This document shows, in pieces, positions 33,974 to 44,621 of a DNA stretch of 64,000 nucleotides. Below the pieces are notes generated by a model. It saw nothing but the letters and a program-made list of their open reading frames with translations. It did no database searches and was not told where the DNA came from. Origin of the DNA: an uncultured bacterium. Lineage in GTDB: Bacteria; Myxococcota_A; Bradymonadia; UBA7976; VGTA01. Location: the NCBI GenBank assembly GCA_943788935.1, contig CALSSE010000007.1, forward strand, positions 1 through 64,000. Reading direction: 5' to 3'. The position numbers were made by a program, and so were the translations under genes. Numbering within the stretch: the first letter of the stretch is position 1; the number at the start of each line of letters is the position of its first letter.

Positions 33974-36900
33974 TTGAATAAAAGCCTAGAACAAAAACAT
34001 AGTGCGTTTACTAAAGTGAGTAGGCATAGACTTAGTGCCGGATTCTCTTCTTTATCACTTATTTTGTGCATAGGCTCTATATTCACTGTTCTAGGCGTTG
34101 CTTATGCTGCAGAGCCGACAATTGTTTTTGTTCCTTATTCTCCTAAAAACCTCACTTTAGCGACACCCGTTCATGAAGACGCTATTATCACCCTGAAGGG
34201 AATTCTTCGTAACGCAGATTGCGACTCATACAATATCTATTGGGATAAAGACGGTAATCAAGCCTTTGATGACGGTCACAGAGAGGTAAGCCCTACCGAT
34301 GGGACTGTGTACGATATCGGGGTGACCTATCGGGTGAGAGAGGTAGACAGCAGCGGTGAGGTGCCTATCGACGTAAGAGTCAAAAACAATTGCACTAACG
34401 TCAATACGGACGCCACATACTTTCTTTATGTCTATGATTGGTCGCCCTCCCTCAACCCTAAGAATTGGACAAAGGCCCAACTCGAGGTCATGACCCAAAT
34501 GGGGATTCAAGAGGCCTTATGGTACATTCACCGCCACATCACTCGGGGGGGGAGTGGGCATGGAATCACCGGTTATATGAATGTCTCTAAAACGAGTTAT
34601 AAACTTGAGGGATCAACGACTGCGCTGTGGGCGATGAACGTCAATGGCCGTCTGCCAGCCTATCCACCGGGTACCATTCAGTCATTCGGGCATGAACTCT
34701 CCCAGGAGTTTCACGATGGAAATAATGAGCGATGGTCAAATGATCCCTATGCTGAGACCTCAGCTCGGTTGATCAATTACATAGTGAGTCAAGGGTTTAA
34801 TGACCACACGATAGACGCTGTCGAGGAGGTCAATACTTGCGGGGTGAGGCAGGGACAAGAGGTAATCTGTGATCCGATCGCTGGTACTGATGACCGAGTA
34901 GGATATTATCTGCAAAGTCGACGCAACTGCGCCTATCGCAATGGGCTCTTCACAGGGGGAATCGCCACTGTCCTCCCCGGTCTCGCCGGCACACCGGTAC
35001 AGCTCGGTAATAAACAAGGGGTACTCTACGAGGCTCTCGTCCAACAAATGGTCGATTATTTAGGGAATATGCAGATCGATGGTGGTGGAGGCTTCGGAGG
35101 GTGGGACTATGGCAATACTGAGGGGGACAGCGGTGCCGACAGAGCATTTGGTTCTTTATCACAGTGGGCTTACATCGGCTTAGAGAGCGCTGAGGTCGCT
35201 GGTAAACCCTTTGGGGTCATCGTTAACAATCGCCATAAATATAGAATCCCCAATCACCTTCATAACAATCAAGGCCCAGAGGGTGGCGCCAGTTACAGGA
35301 CCTCTAATGTAGGCTGTGGGTGTTGGGCAGATGATAATAATCACCTCACCGGAGGTGCGATCGTCGCTAATCGTTGGCTAGAGATCGACAAGATGGACCC
35401 CAATAGCGATCGACAGCCGTTCAATGTCGGTGGAAACGCGTACTCCACGCTGACTGAGCGACAGATGGTGAACGACTATCGAGATTACGTAAAATTTATA
35501 GAGAGCCAATGGACATCAACCTATTATGGATGGCGAGGGAGCGGTCGCCTATGGACCAATGGAGACTACACTTGTGGTCAAACTGATAGCGTCTATAATT
35601 GGGGAAGTGGCGCTCATTGTGGGAGTTTGTATGGAATCTATTCCCATCAAAAGGGCTATCGGACAGGAAGAGATACTCTAGAGCTCATCGGAGGTCGTGA
35701 TTGGGCGAAACAGTTTGAGACGACCATCCTGCGCCAACAATACCGAAGCATCAGTGACTATGAGCAATTTGGATTGATCACCGACTGTCCCGCTGATAAT
35801 GGACGAAATGTTCTCTGTGTATATGGCAAGAATAACATCACCGCAGGGATCGGCGCTTTAATCCTCACTCCGACTATCTTTAATCCCAAACCGATCGCTA
35901 AAGGAGCCCCAGAGCAAGTCACAGTGGTCGAGGGCTGCGCTAGCGACAGTAATGGTTTTGTCACTCTCCATCATGAAGAGTCTTTTCACCCCAATCCTAA
36001 CGCTCGTATTGAGCTCTATCAATGGGATGTCGGAGATCAAGATCACGTAGGTATCGGGCGGTGGTGGCGCGATGGTGGTCGAGTCGATTTTGAGAGAGCT
36101 CATCGATATCTTGATGACGATGGTAACGAGCTTGATGGGCGAGTGGCTCAATTTCGATATCAGTATATGAATCGAGGGCAATACACTGCTCAATTGAGAG
36201 TTGTGGAGAGCATTGAGGATGCGAGCGCCCCTGGAGGTCGCGTCCTCTCTCAAGATCGAACCTTCGATGTAAATGTCACCGTTGAAGAGGCCGAGAATAT
36301 CGCCCCCTCAACTTTTACGGGAGGCCCCTATGTTATTGAGCGTGGAGATGATCTCGCCCTCGAGGGGGTAGTGACCGATCGTAATCAGAGCTGTGGAGAT
36401 CAACTCACGATAGGGTGGGAGCTTCAAGCTGATGAAGACGCTTTCGATGACATCAGCGGAGCGGTGGCGACCATACCTGCTCATGAGCTCGCTTTATTTG
36501 GAGAGCAAGTGGAGCACATGATTCGCATGAGAGCGATAGATTCAGGAGGAGGATCGGGCGTTAACCCTCTCAGCAGTGAAGACGCGACGACCTTTATTAT
36601 TTATCCGCGAGAACCGGTCGCGATCGCTACGGTGAGCGCTAACCCTATCCGTTGCCAGCAAACAGTGACTTTTGATGGATCAGGGAGCTACCATCCAAAT
36701 ACTGATCGTTACTCGATCATTCGTTATGAGTGGGATGTCGATGGGCGCCCAGGGATAGATGGCGGAGGCCCTGACCCTAGCTTTAATTTTACTTATGATC
36801 GCTTTGGTAGTTATCCCATCTCACTTACGGTCACCGACTCTCATCAAGAACAGCACACCATTAGCAATATGATGATCGAGGTCAACCAAGGTAACACTGC

Positions 36901-39900
36901 CCCTGTATCAAGGATCGCTCAGCGTGAGTATTTAGTCTTGGAGGGGGACTCATTAGTGCTTAATGGCTCCGCGTCATATGATGGGGATGTCGGTTGCGGT
37001 GATATGATCGTGAGTTATGAGTGGGACCTCAACGGAGATGGGTTATTTCGAGCTGAGGATGGAGATATCGTCGTTGGGGACCCGAGATCTCAGTCGCCGA
37101 TTTTGACCCTCTTATGGGAAGAGGTGGCCGCTCGGCTAGCTTGGCCGGCAGACCGACGAACTCTTGAACCGATTAATCAGATCGCCTTGAGAGTGAGTGA
37201 TCGCTTTGGAGTGAGCTCTTCTAGCCAGACCACCGTGTTGGTTTTTCGAGCCGACCCAGAAGCCTATTTTGATCAAGTACCTAAACCTGCCCCCATAGAT
37301 GAAGAGCGTGGTCGTGTCGAGGTGACCCTCGATGCGCGGGAGAGCTATTCTCCGATCCCTGATGGAGAGATTATACGATATGAATGGGATCTAAATGATG
37401 ACGGTGTCTTTGATGACAGCGAGCAGCCGGTTATCCAGTTTCTGCGTATTTTCCCTGAGCTTGACCCCACTAATATGCCGAGTCCAACTGTACGCCTAAG
37501 AGTTACTGATCACCTCGGGCAACAGAGCATATTCGAGCGAGAGCTGATCTATGGTCTAGGGGATGTCCCTCCTACTCCGGACGCTGATCCTTCTGACGCT
37601 CCAGAGATCGGCTATCATATTTTACAGGGTGACTCTTTGGTCCTGAGCGCTTCCCAAAGTATTGAACCTAATGAAGGTGATGCGCTCCGGTTTTACCGAT
37701 GGAAATTAGGCTATGAGCATAATAGAGATGACCCTCGTGGAGAGCTGTGGAGCGGAGTATGGGATTATGATATAGAGGATCAAGATCGCGATGGGCAAGA
37801 AGCGGACCTAGAGATCGCTCCCCATATTCTCGCTGAGCTCGGTTACTCAGAGCTCGGCAGATATGGCATACTGCTAGAAGTTGAAGACCATACTCTCTTG
37901 AACGCTCGAGATACCTCCTCTTTTACGATACACCCCAAAGACCCTATCGCGATGGCGATCATTGATCCCTCATCGGCCGCTTGTGGTCAGCGGGTGACCC
38001 TCGATGCTAGCTCTTCTGGCCACGCTCACCCGGGTATTGATATCGCTGAGTGGGCTTGGGATATGAACGGAGATGGCGACTTTGATGACCCCGAAGATGC
38101 CCGGGGCGAGCGGAGCACTTATATCGCTGAGAGCTTTACCTTCTCTGGACCGGTGGAGGTCACTTTACGAGTGACTGATACCCGAGGTAATCAAGCGTTT
38201 ACTGAAGCGACGTTAGCTGTTGACCAAGCCAACAGCGCTCCAGTACCTCACTCCGGAGGGCCTTATATCTTAGCGGCCTCTGATGACCGTAATATACAGC
38301 TGATCTTTGACGCTAGCGCCTCTAATGACGCTGATATCATTTGTGGTGATGAAATCGTTCGTTATGAGTGGGACTTTAATGAAGATGGTCAAGGAGACAG
38401 CGACGCCATACAGGCCTTCCTCTCCAAGGATCAGATCTACGCCCTCTTAGGGGTTAATCCACGTGATCCACTCGGCAGATATTGGGGGACACTCACAGTA
38501 TGGGACCGCTTTGATGTCGAGGCCTCAATACGCTTTCCTATCGATATCGTTAACGGGCCAACCGCCATAGCGAGAGTGATCCCTGATACCTTTAGCTGTC
38601 AGGACGCGGTGGTGTTTGATGGCTCTGCGAGCTTTACGGATGGGCCGATCGAGCGTGGTTTTGAGCTCATTGAGTATAATTGGGACCTCGACTTTGATGG
38701 GGTCATTGACGCTCAAGGGCGCACTATCTCCCGAAATTATGTGAATGAAGCGGGGGTCTACATCGCGGGTCTCATTGTGATCGATGCCTCTGATCGTGTG
38801 GCTTTAGGGATCGCCTCTTATGAGTTAATTGTTGATGATATTCCCCCTCTCGCCGACGCTGGGGGTCCTTATGTGACCGGCAAGGACTCTCAAGACAATT
38901 GGATCGGGATCGATCTAGACGCTCGAGCGTCGACAGATCCGAACGCTCCCTGCGATACGATCACTCATTATTTATGGGATACGGATCGAGATGGCCTGTA
39001 TGGTCGCTATGACACCAATGGAGCGCCGGGTCTAAACGGGAGTGATTACGAGGGAGAGGTGATTCGTGGCTATGTGAACCCCTCTTGGCGCGTGGGTCAA
39101 GTGCAGTTAATCAGCATGGTGGCTTGTGACGACTCGAGCGCTAGCCACTGCTCCGCTCAACCGGCGCAGGTGAGAGTCGAAGTCACAGATAACGCTCCAC
39201 CTGCGGGAGAGATCCTCTCGCCTCGAGCAGGAGAGTGTTTAAACACTGATCAAGTAACATTGCAGATGAGAGTCAGAGATCCAGATGGTGAGCGAGTAGG
39301 CGTACAGGTTTTGGTCGATGGTGTTGTTTATCATGAAACTGAAGTACAGACGACTCAAGGCCAAGAATGGCAAGAGCTCTCGGTGCTCTTAAACACTAAT
39401 CAGTTCGCTCAAGGAGATCGCTCGATCACTGTCTCTTTTACCGATGAAGGGGGAGCGATAGCCAGCGCAAACGCTGGTGGGGCAGTGACCTTCGATCGAG
39501 AGCCACCGGTTGTAGAAATCAGCCCCGACCTCCTCGCCGATGTCTGTTATAGAGCAGAGGAGATCCCAGCTTACACAGTGACGGCCACCGATAACGTTGA
39601 TCACGCGCCGACCGTCAATGAGCGCTCTGATGCGAATGTCTGTGAACGATATGTGATCGCGAGCGCTACTGATGCCTGCGGCAACACTGCCGAGACTCAG
39701 CGCCGATATCGTGTCGCACAAACGGTTGAAATCGACATAGAGGGACCCACTGACGGCGATTTAGTATCTCCTGAAGAGAGCGCCTTTAGCTGGAGTTTCA
39801 GCGCTGCTGTTTATGAGCGTTGCGTAAATCAGGTCACCGCAGAGATGAGCAGAGAGGGACAGGAGCCTTGGGTATATATTGCGGGGACAAGAACAGAGGA

Positions 39901-42900
39901 GGTAGGCCTCTACGCTTTATCTCTCAACGTACCGACCTGTGCCGGTGATCCACAGATTGTGAGGCGCAGCTTCCGAGTCAATGGGCCTCCTATCGCGCGA
40001 CCAGTGAGTCAAGGTCACCCCTCGGCAGATGCCACCGCTCAGCTGCCCACCTATGTTGTGAGTGAGGGACAGTCTCTTCGTCTAGAAGGAGATGACTCTG
40101 CCCCACCTGAGGCCAACGATGTGATCGCTCACTATCGTTGGGATCTCGATCAAGATGGACTCTTTGAGTTTGAAGGAGCTCGGGTTGAGGTCGATACGAA
40201 TGAAGATGGTCTCACCATCGGGCTCTTGGAAGTGGAGGACAGCTATGGTCTCATTCATCAGCGAGAGTTTGAGATCTTTATTCATGACATAGACCCGATC
40301 GTTGACAGCGGTGGGCCCTATAACGGGATTCAAGGTCAGCCGCTTTCCTTTGACGGGAGTGGGAGTCGGCCAGCGAGCGACGCTGACCCACTCTCTGACC
40401 TTGAATGGCGCTGGGGAGATCAGAGCCCTGCTGAACGAGGCGCATTTGAGGATTTTGTTCAGCGAGATCATACCTATGCGGAGGATGGACAATTTGAGGT
40501 GACGACACTCGTATATGATGAAGACAGCATGAGTCAGCAACGTGTTCAAGTAAATATTCGTGATGTCAACCCATCACTGATAGAGGTACAACGCCCTGAT
40601 CAAGCTTATGAACTAGAGGATATCACCTTCTCAGTCTTCGCAGACCCCGGCGCGCCAGGAGATGAGATTACCTCTTATGAATTTGATTTTACCGATTCTG
40701 GGGAGCTGTTTGAATATCCTCATCAGGTCCCTTCTCCAACCCGCATCACTTATCAATACCTAGAAGCGGGTGATTATGAGATCAGGTTGGTGATCAATGA
40801 TCCTGACTCCTCCATCGAGACACGCTTCCCGCTTTCGGTCCGACCGATCACGCTCTCTGATCTCTTACGAGAGGTGGAGGTCATCGTAGAGTCAACCCTC
40901 GAAGCGGCGGATCAGGGAGAGGGTCAAGTGCCTGGTGGGCCTCCGCTGACCAATCGTGCGCTCTCTGCCTTGAGACCACAGGGACAATCGAGTGTCAGCG
41001 AGCTAGTGAACCGCGCGCTGTGGGCCGAGGAGCAAAGAGATCTCCTCTTAGCTGAAGCTGCTGAAGATGAGGCATGGGTGAGACAGAGCAGATTGGAGAG
41101 CCTTTATCGTGGTAATACTCTAATGACGATGGATGAGCTCCTCTTCCGCTTAGGCCGATCTCAAGATCAAGGCGCTCAATGGGGAACGTTGATGTGGAAG
41201 ATCTCTCGTCAGCTCCTCAGAGAGACAGAGCGCTTCGCTCAAGGAGTCAACACTCAAGTCTTAGAAGGTGTTCAGGAAGAGAGCTATCAAAGAGGGATCG
41301 TAAGGCTCACTGAGGCCCGAAGGCTCTTTGATAACATAGACTTTAAAGATCGAGTGATCGATCGGGACGCCTTCTTGGCCAGAGATCTATTCGTTTTGAT
41401 ATATGACGCTCACTTCGCTTTGCGTCATGTACTAGATTTGTCTACTGTTTATGAAGGATTTCCCATCCCGGAAGGGGGAGATGCCGTCAACCGTCTCTTT
41501 AGAGCGAACGAGCAGAATGGACACATTAATGAGGCGCTCTCTCAGCTTCGCTTAGAGTTGGAGTATTACTTACTCTCTTCAGGCGTAGGCGTAGACTTAG
41601 TAGTCGAAGAGGGGGAGGTTGATCCTAGAGCGAGCGGTGTGGAGACAGTGCAAGAGACCTTAAGTCTCTTGACCCCCATTCAAGAATCAATGAGCTTTCA
41701 AGTGGGTGAATGTCTCGGATTAGAAGAAGGAGAAGAGTGTCCTTTCCTCGGAGAGAGAGAGAGTCTAGAGCTTCAGTTATCGCTGATGGACCTCGTCTCG
41801 CAGATGTTTAGCGCTAGTGATCAAGGCGTCTACATGAGGAATGCTCAAAAGATGCTCACTTTAGCGGTCAGATTTAGAGTCGAAATCGATCTCTTGCGGG
41901 TAGAGCGAGAGTGTGGTCCTTTCAGTCCCTACCCTCTCGCCGCTCGCGCTCAACAAGAGGTCATGGAGCGTCTCCTCGATCAGGGACAAGACGACGCTGC
42001 CCTCTTGTTTTATATCGCTCCTGAGCGCCGTTGTTTAGCGATTGAGCAATATAATGAATGCGCTGTGCCCGCTTATAATCGTATACGCGAAGAGGAAGAG
42101 CATCTTGAAGCCTTCCCTTATCCAGCGCTCTGTGAAGGGATCGGAGGGGGAGATGAAGAGCAGGAAGAGATCTTAGCGATCCCACCGATCCCAGGTAGAC
42201 CGTTGTTTCCTGACTTGAGTCTGTTTTTCGATATCGTCACCGCGTATACCTTCGACTGGGATGTCTCTGATCCTCAGGTCTTGGCGCAGCGATTCCCGGA
42301 GCGAACATGGGTCGAGATGAACCGTGACCATCGAGATCAAGCCTTTAATTTGAGCGACTATAATATAGCCTCATTACAATTTCAGCATGATCGAATTGAT
42401 TTTGATAGTGATGGACTCTTTGGGAGTGTGGAGATCGACTGTGCAGTGATCAATGGAGTACAGCTTAGTGTGCTTAACCCACGTTCTACAGGTGTGCCTG
42501 ATGGGGAGATCGATTGTGATGGAGATGGGATACCCAATATTCAGGAACTAGAGCTCATCTTGAATCCTAATCAAGCGGCAGACGCTGATCTTGATCTCGA
42601 CGCCGATGGAATGACCAATTATCAAGAGTGGAGATGGTCCCAAGAGGGTTTAGCTTTAGATATTCGAGATCCGAGTGATGCCCGACTCGATTTTGATCGA
42701 GATGGAGTGATCAATACCCTCGAGATTCAGGCGAATATGGATCCCACTAATCCAAATGATGCTGCTGGAGACTTTGATATTGATGGTTTGACCAATCTAC
42801 AGGAGGTGAATAACGGGCTGGACCCTCGTGACCCCGATGACGCGGACTTAGATCCAGATGGTGATGGTCTTAGCTCGAGAGAAGAGATCGCTCGAGGTCG

Positions 42901-43834
42901 TGATCCGCTCATCGCTGATTGTGTTGACGATCCCATAGAGCTCACCGGCAGAGATGACCAACCGCTTACCGCTAGAGTGCTGCTCGCCGAGTTGTTCTCT
43001 CCTGACTTACCACCGCTCACCGGTCCTCAGAGCGAGACTTTTGAAGAGGGAGTGATCTGTGACTCTGAGGGTAAATCTGATGATGACTGGTTCCGCTTCC
43101 ATGTGCCGGAGCGGGGAGTGAGAGTTGTCGCGCGTCTCAGCTCAGAGGATGCCTCTCTAGGGATGAAGCTCTTTGATGGTCAACAAGGCGCGATCGAGCA
43201 GAGCCTCACAGAATATCAAGATGAGTTGATCGCTACGCCGAGCGGCCAACTCGCCCCCGGTGAATACTTACTTCGAGTCTCTCGTGACGCCGAAGGCGCG
43301 GCACTCTCTGCCTACAGTCTTCAGTTAACGATGGTACCAACGGTGTTACCATGCGTCGCAGATGGATACGAAGGACTCATCAATAATGATCAGTTTAATC
43401 GGGCTTACCCACTCCCTTCCCACGGGGTACGTGATGGAGCGATGTGGGTATGTAGCGCGGAGAGAGCGCGGGGAGATTGGTATGCCATCCCGGTAACTGA
43501 CCATGATTTCACGGTTCATATCGGTTTCTCACCTAGCTCAGATGGACTCCTCTCTTTAACAGCGATCACAGCAGATTTTGACTATGTAGAGAGCGTAGAG
43601 GTCAATAAGGTTGGTCAATGCCTCAATATTAAAGCCTCTGGGCTAGGCTCTGATGAGTTGGTCTTTATCAACATCGTGGCCTCTAATATTTTCGCAGAGG
43701 GTGATGATCGAGTTGACTATAATCTCCAAGTGGTCAATACCGACTTAGCGATTAATGACAGAGGCGCTTGTGATCTCTTTAATCGAGGTCTATATCTCGA
43801 CCATCGTTGGCCCACACTAGACTTAAGTAATTGA
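33974..43834 (+). CDS. Giant exported PKD-repeat protein with toroid-like N-domain
   Basis: A 3286-residue surface or secreted protein. TTG start at 33974 with AAAGGAG upstream, then a signal peptide ending near VAYAAEP. Residues about 170-600 resemble an alpha/alpha-toroid of the prenyltransferase/squalene-cyclase repeat type: GGFGGWDYGNTEGD followed by SQWAYIGLESAE, and a later GRDWAKQF repeat with paired Cys. About 15 Ig-like domains follow, mostly PKD-type with YEWDLNGDG-like strands and intercalated Cys. A helical segment (around 2290-2770) precedes TSP3-like calcium motifs such as DCDGDGIPNIQE and DLDADGMTNYQE, then a PPC-like C-terminal region. No sortase, autotransporter or T9SS signal was recognised. 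Its stop overlaps the next gene's possible TTG start. Adhesion or prey/substrate contact is inference. Confidence 0.8.
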   Translation: MNKSLEQKHSAFTKVSRHRLSAGFSSLSLILCIGSIFTVLGVAYAAEPTIVFVPYSPKNLTLATPVHEDAIITLKGILRNADCDSYNIYWDKDGNQAFDDGHREVSPTDGTVYDIGVTYRVREVDSSGEVPIDVRVKNNCTNVNTDATYFLYVYDWSPSLNPKNWTKAQLEVMTQMGIQEALWYIHRHITRGGSGHGITGYMNVSKTSYKLEGSTTALWAMNVNGRLPAYPPGTIQSFGHELSQEFHDGNNERWSNDPYAETSARLINYIVSQGFNDHTIDAVEEVNTCGVRQGQEVICDPIAGTDDRVGYYLQSRRNCAYRNGLFTGGIATVLPGLAGTPVQLGNKQGVLYEALVQQMVDYLGNMQIDGGGGFGGWDYGNTEGDSGADRAFGSLSQWAYIGLESAEVAGKPFGVIVNNRHKYRIPNHLHNNQGPEGGASYRTSNVGCGCWADDNNHLTGGAIVANRWLEIDKMDPNSDRQPFNVGGNAYSTLTERQMVNDYRDYVKFIESQWTSTYYGWRGSGRLWTNGDYTCGQTDSVYNWGSGAHCGSLYGIYSHQKGYRTGRDTLELIGGRDWAKQFETTILRQQYRSISDYEQFGLITDCPADNGRNVLCVYGKNNITAGIGALILTPTIFNPKPIAKGAPEQVTVVEGCASDSNGFVTLHHEESFHPNPNARIELYQWDVGDQDHVGIGRWWRDGGRVDFERAHRYLDDDGNELDGRVAQFRYQYMNRGQYTAQLRVVESIEDASAPGGRVLSQDRTFDVNVTVEEAENIAPSTFTGGPYVIERGDDLALEGVVTDRNQSCGDQLTIGWELQADEDAFDDISGAVATIPAHELALFGEQVEHMIRMRAIDSGGGSGVNPLSSEDATTFIIYPREPVAIATVSANPIRCQQTVTFDGSGSYHPNTDRYSIIRYEWDVDGRPGIDGGGPDPSFNFTYDRFGSYPISLTVTDSHQEQHTISNMMIEVNQGNTAPVSRIAQREYLVLEGDSLVLNGSASYDGDVGCGDMIVSYEWDLNGDGLFRAEDGDIVVGDPRSQSPILTLLWEEVAARLAWPADRRTLEPINQIALRVSDRFGVSSSSQTTVLVFRADPEAYFDQVPKPAPIDEERGRVEVTLDARESYSPIPDGEIIRYEWDLNDDGVFDDSEQPVIQFLRIFPELDPTNMPSPTVRLRVTDHLGQQSIFERELIYGLGDVPPTPDADPSDAPEIGYHILQGDSLVLSASQSIEPNEGDALRFYRWKLGYEHNRDDPRGELWSGVWDYDIEDQDRDGQEADLEIAPHILAELGYSELGRYGILLEVEDHTLLNARDTSSFTIHPKDPIAMAIIDPSSAACGQRVTLDASSSGHAHPGIDIAEWAWDMNGDGDFDDPEDARGERSTYIAESFTFSGPVEVTLRVTDTRGNQAFTEATLAVDQANSAPVPHSGGPYILAASDDRNIQLIFDASASNDADIICGDEIVRYEWDFNEDGQGDSDAIQAFLSKDQIYALLGVNPRDPLGRYWGTLTVWDRFDVEASIRFPIDIVNGPTAIARVIPDTFSCQDAVVFDGSASFTDGPIERGFELIEYNWDLDFDGVIDAQGRTISRNYVNEAGVYIAGLIVIDASDRVALGIASYELIVDDIPPLADAGGPYVTGKDSQDNWIGIDLDARASTDPNAPCDTITHYLWDTDRDGLYGRYDTNGAPGLNGSDYEGEVIRGYVNPSWRVGQVQLISMVACDDSSASHCSAQPAQVRVEVTDNAPPAGEILSPRAGECLNTDQVTLQMRVRDPDGERVGVQVLVDGVVYHETEVQTTQGQEWQELSVLLNTNQFAQGDRSITVSFTDEGGAIASANAGGAVTFDREPPVVEISPDLLADVCYRAEEIPAYTVTATDNVDHAPTVNERSDANVCERYVIASATDACGNTAETQRRYRVAQTVEIDIEGPTDGDLVSPEESAFSWSFSAAVYERCVNQVTAEMSREGQEPWVYIAGTRTEEVGLYALSLNVPTCAGDPQIVRRSFRVNGPPIARPVSQGHPSADATAQLPTYVVSEGQSLRLEGDDSAPPEANDVIAHYRWDLDQDGLFEFEGARVEVDTNEDGLTIGLLEVEDSYGLIHQREFEIFIHDIDPIVDSGGPYNGIQGQPLSFDGSGSRPASDADPLSDLEWRWGDQSPAERGAFEDFVQRDHTYAEDGQFEVTTLVYDEDSMSQQRVQVNIRDVNPSLIEVQRPDQAYELEDITFSVFADPGAPGDEITSYEFDFTDSGELFEYPHQVPSPTRITYQYLEAGDYEIRLVINDPDSSIETRFPLSVRPITLSDLLREVEVIVESTLEAADQGEGQVPGGPPLTNRALSALRPQGQSSVSELVNRALWAEEQRDLLLAEAAEDEAWVRQSRLESLYRGNTLMTMDELLFRLGRSQDQGAQWGTLMWKISRQLLRETERFAQGVNTQVLEGVQEESYQRGIVRLTEARRLFDNIDFKDRVIDRDAFLARDLFVLIYDAHFALRHVLDLSTVYEGFPIPEGGDAVNRLFRANEQNGHINEALSQLRLELEYYLLSSGVGVDLVVEEGEVDPRASGVETVQETLSLLTPIQESMSFQVGECLGLEEGEECPFLGERESLELQLSLMDLVSQMFSASDQGVYMRNAQKMLTLAVRFRVEIDLLRVERECGPFSPYPLAARAQQEVMERLLDQGQDDAALLFYIAPERRCLAIEQYNECAVPAYNRIREEEEHLEAFPYPALCEGIGGGDEEQEEILAIPPIPGRPLFPDLSLFFDIVTAYTFDWDVSDPQVLAQRFPERTWVEMNRDHRDQAFNLSDYNIASLQFQHDRIDFDSDGLFGSVEIDCAVINGVQLSVLNPRSTGVPDGEIDCDGDGIPNIQELELILNPNQAADADLDLDADGMTNYQEWRWSQEGLALDIRDPSDARLDFDRDGVINTLEIQANMDPTNPNDAAGDFDIDGLTNLQEVNNGLDPRDPDDADLDPDGDGLSSREEIARGRDPLIADCVDDPIELTGRDDQPLTARVLLAELFSPDLPPLTGPQSETFEEGVICDSEGKSDDDWFRFHVPERGVRVVARLSSEDASLGMKLFDGQQGAIEQSLTEYQDELIATPSGQLAPGEYLLRVSRDAEGAALSAYSLQLTMVPTVLPCVADGYEGLINNDQFNRAYPLPSHGVRDGAMWVCSAERARGDWYAIPVTDHDFTVHIGFSPSSDGLLSLTAITADFDYVESVEVNKVGQCLNIKASGLGSDELVFINIVASNIFAEGDDRVDYNLQVVNTDLAINDRGACDLFNRGLYLDHRWPTLDLSN

Positions 43835-44613
43835 TCTCTAACTATATGAACAATACGCCTCATTATGAACCATCAATGAAGTGGCAGGATGTGATCTCTA
43901 TCACATGGCTAAGGGTGATCTATGTACTGGGAAGTGTGATCTCTCTAGCCATGATTGCCCTCATCAGTGTAGATTGGAGATCGACCACCGCGAGCGACAC
44001 AACGGTTAAGGTTATCCTCTCCGACTTACCCGCTCGAGGAGTGACTGAACCATCGCCTCCAGAGTGGCTCACTCCAGAGCCTCTCCCTTTTCCCTCTATG
44101 ACATCGCTCAGAGATGGAATGAGGTCACGTTTTAAGATCCCGGCGGCTGAATTTAAACTCGCTGTCGAGAGACCTCAATCGTGGTCATATTTGGAGCTAT
44201 CAGAGGACCAAGTCCGCTTCCAAAGCCCCAACTTATCAGAGGAGTATGTCTCATTTTCGGCGGGGTGTTTTGGTGACTGCGATCGCGTAGAGTCTAATAT
44301 CGCTGAGAGCCTTGCCTCCCATGTAGAGCATGATTATCACCGTGGTCAGGACCCTAGGGTTGTACATTGGTATGTTCATCATAAGACATGGGTTGAGTAT
44401 TCACTCCTTTACAGAGAGAGTGATGGACGAGCGTGGATGACGGGGGTCTCTGTGCGGTGGTCTCCACAATGGCTAAATGCTCTTAAATGTACCTATCGGG
44501 CGCCGGTTAACTTCCCCTATGAGAGTGAGCAGGTCTTACACCTCGCTTGGGACATCTGGGCGGTAGAATTTATTCGTTATTGCCGTCGTTACGAGGTGCT
44601 CTCTTGGGAGTGA
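43831..44613 (+). CDS. Membrane-anchored protein downstream of giant PKD protein
   Basis: A 260-residue protein with one N-terminal membrane helix (about 25-48) and an extracytoplasmic domain of about 200 residues. I do not recognise a family. Its start is uncertain: TTG at 43831 overlaps the giant protein's stop, and ATGs at 43846 and 43876 are alternatives without a strong ribosome site. Two Cys in GCFGDC (near 148-153) could form a disulfide. Its overlap with the giant gene upstream and eight-base spacing to the glycosyltransferase downstream suggest a shared transcript. Confidence 0.7.
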   Translation: MISNYMNNTPHYEPSMKWQDVISITWLRVIYVLGSVISLAMIALISVDWRSTTASDTTVKVILSDLPARGVTEPSPPEWLTPEPLPFPSMTSLRDGMRSRFKIPAAEFKLAVERPQSWSYLELSEDQVRFQSPNLSEEYVSFSAGCFGDCDRVESNIAESLASHVEHDYHRGQDPRVVHWYVHHKTWVEYSLLYRESDGRAWMTGVSVRWSPQWLNALKCTYRAPVNFPYESEQVLHLAWDIWAVEFIRYCRRYEVLSWE

Positions 44614-44621
44614 GAGAAGTG

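Noticed and set aside
40082..40549. Minus-strand frames inside the giant PKD gene
   Set aside because: These are shadows within a long repeat-bearing coding region, without ribosome sites or recognisable products.
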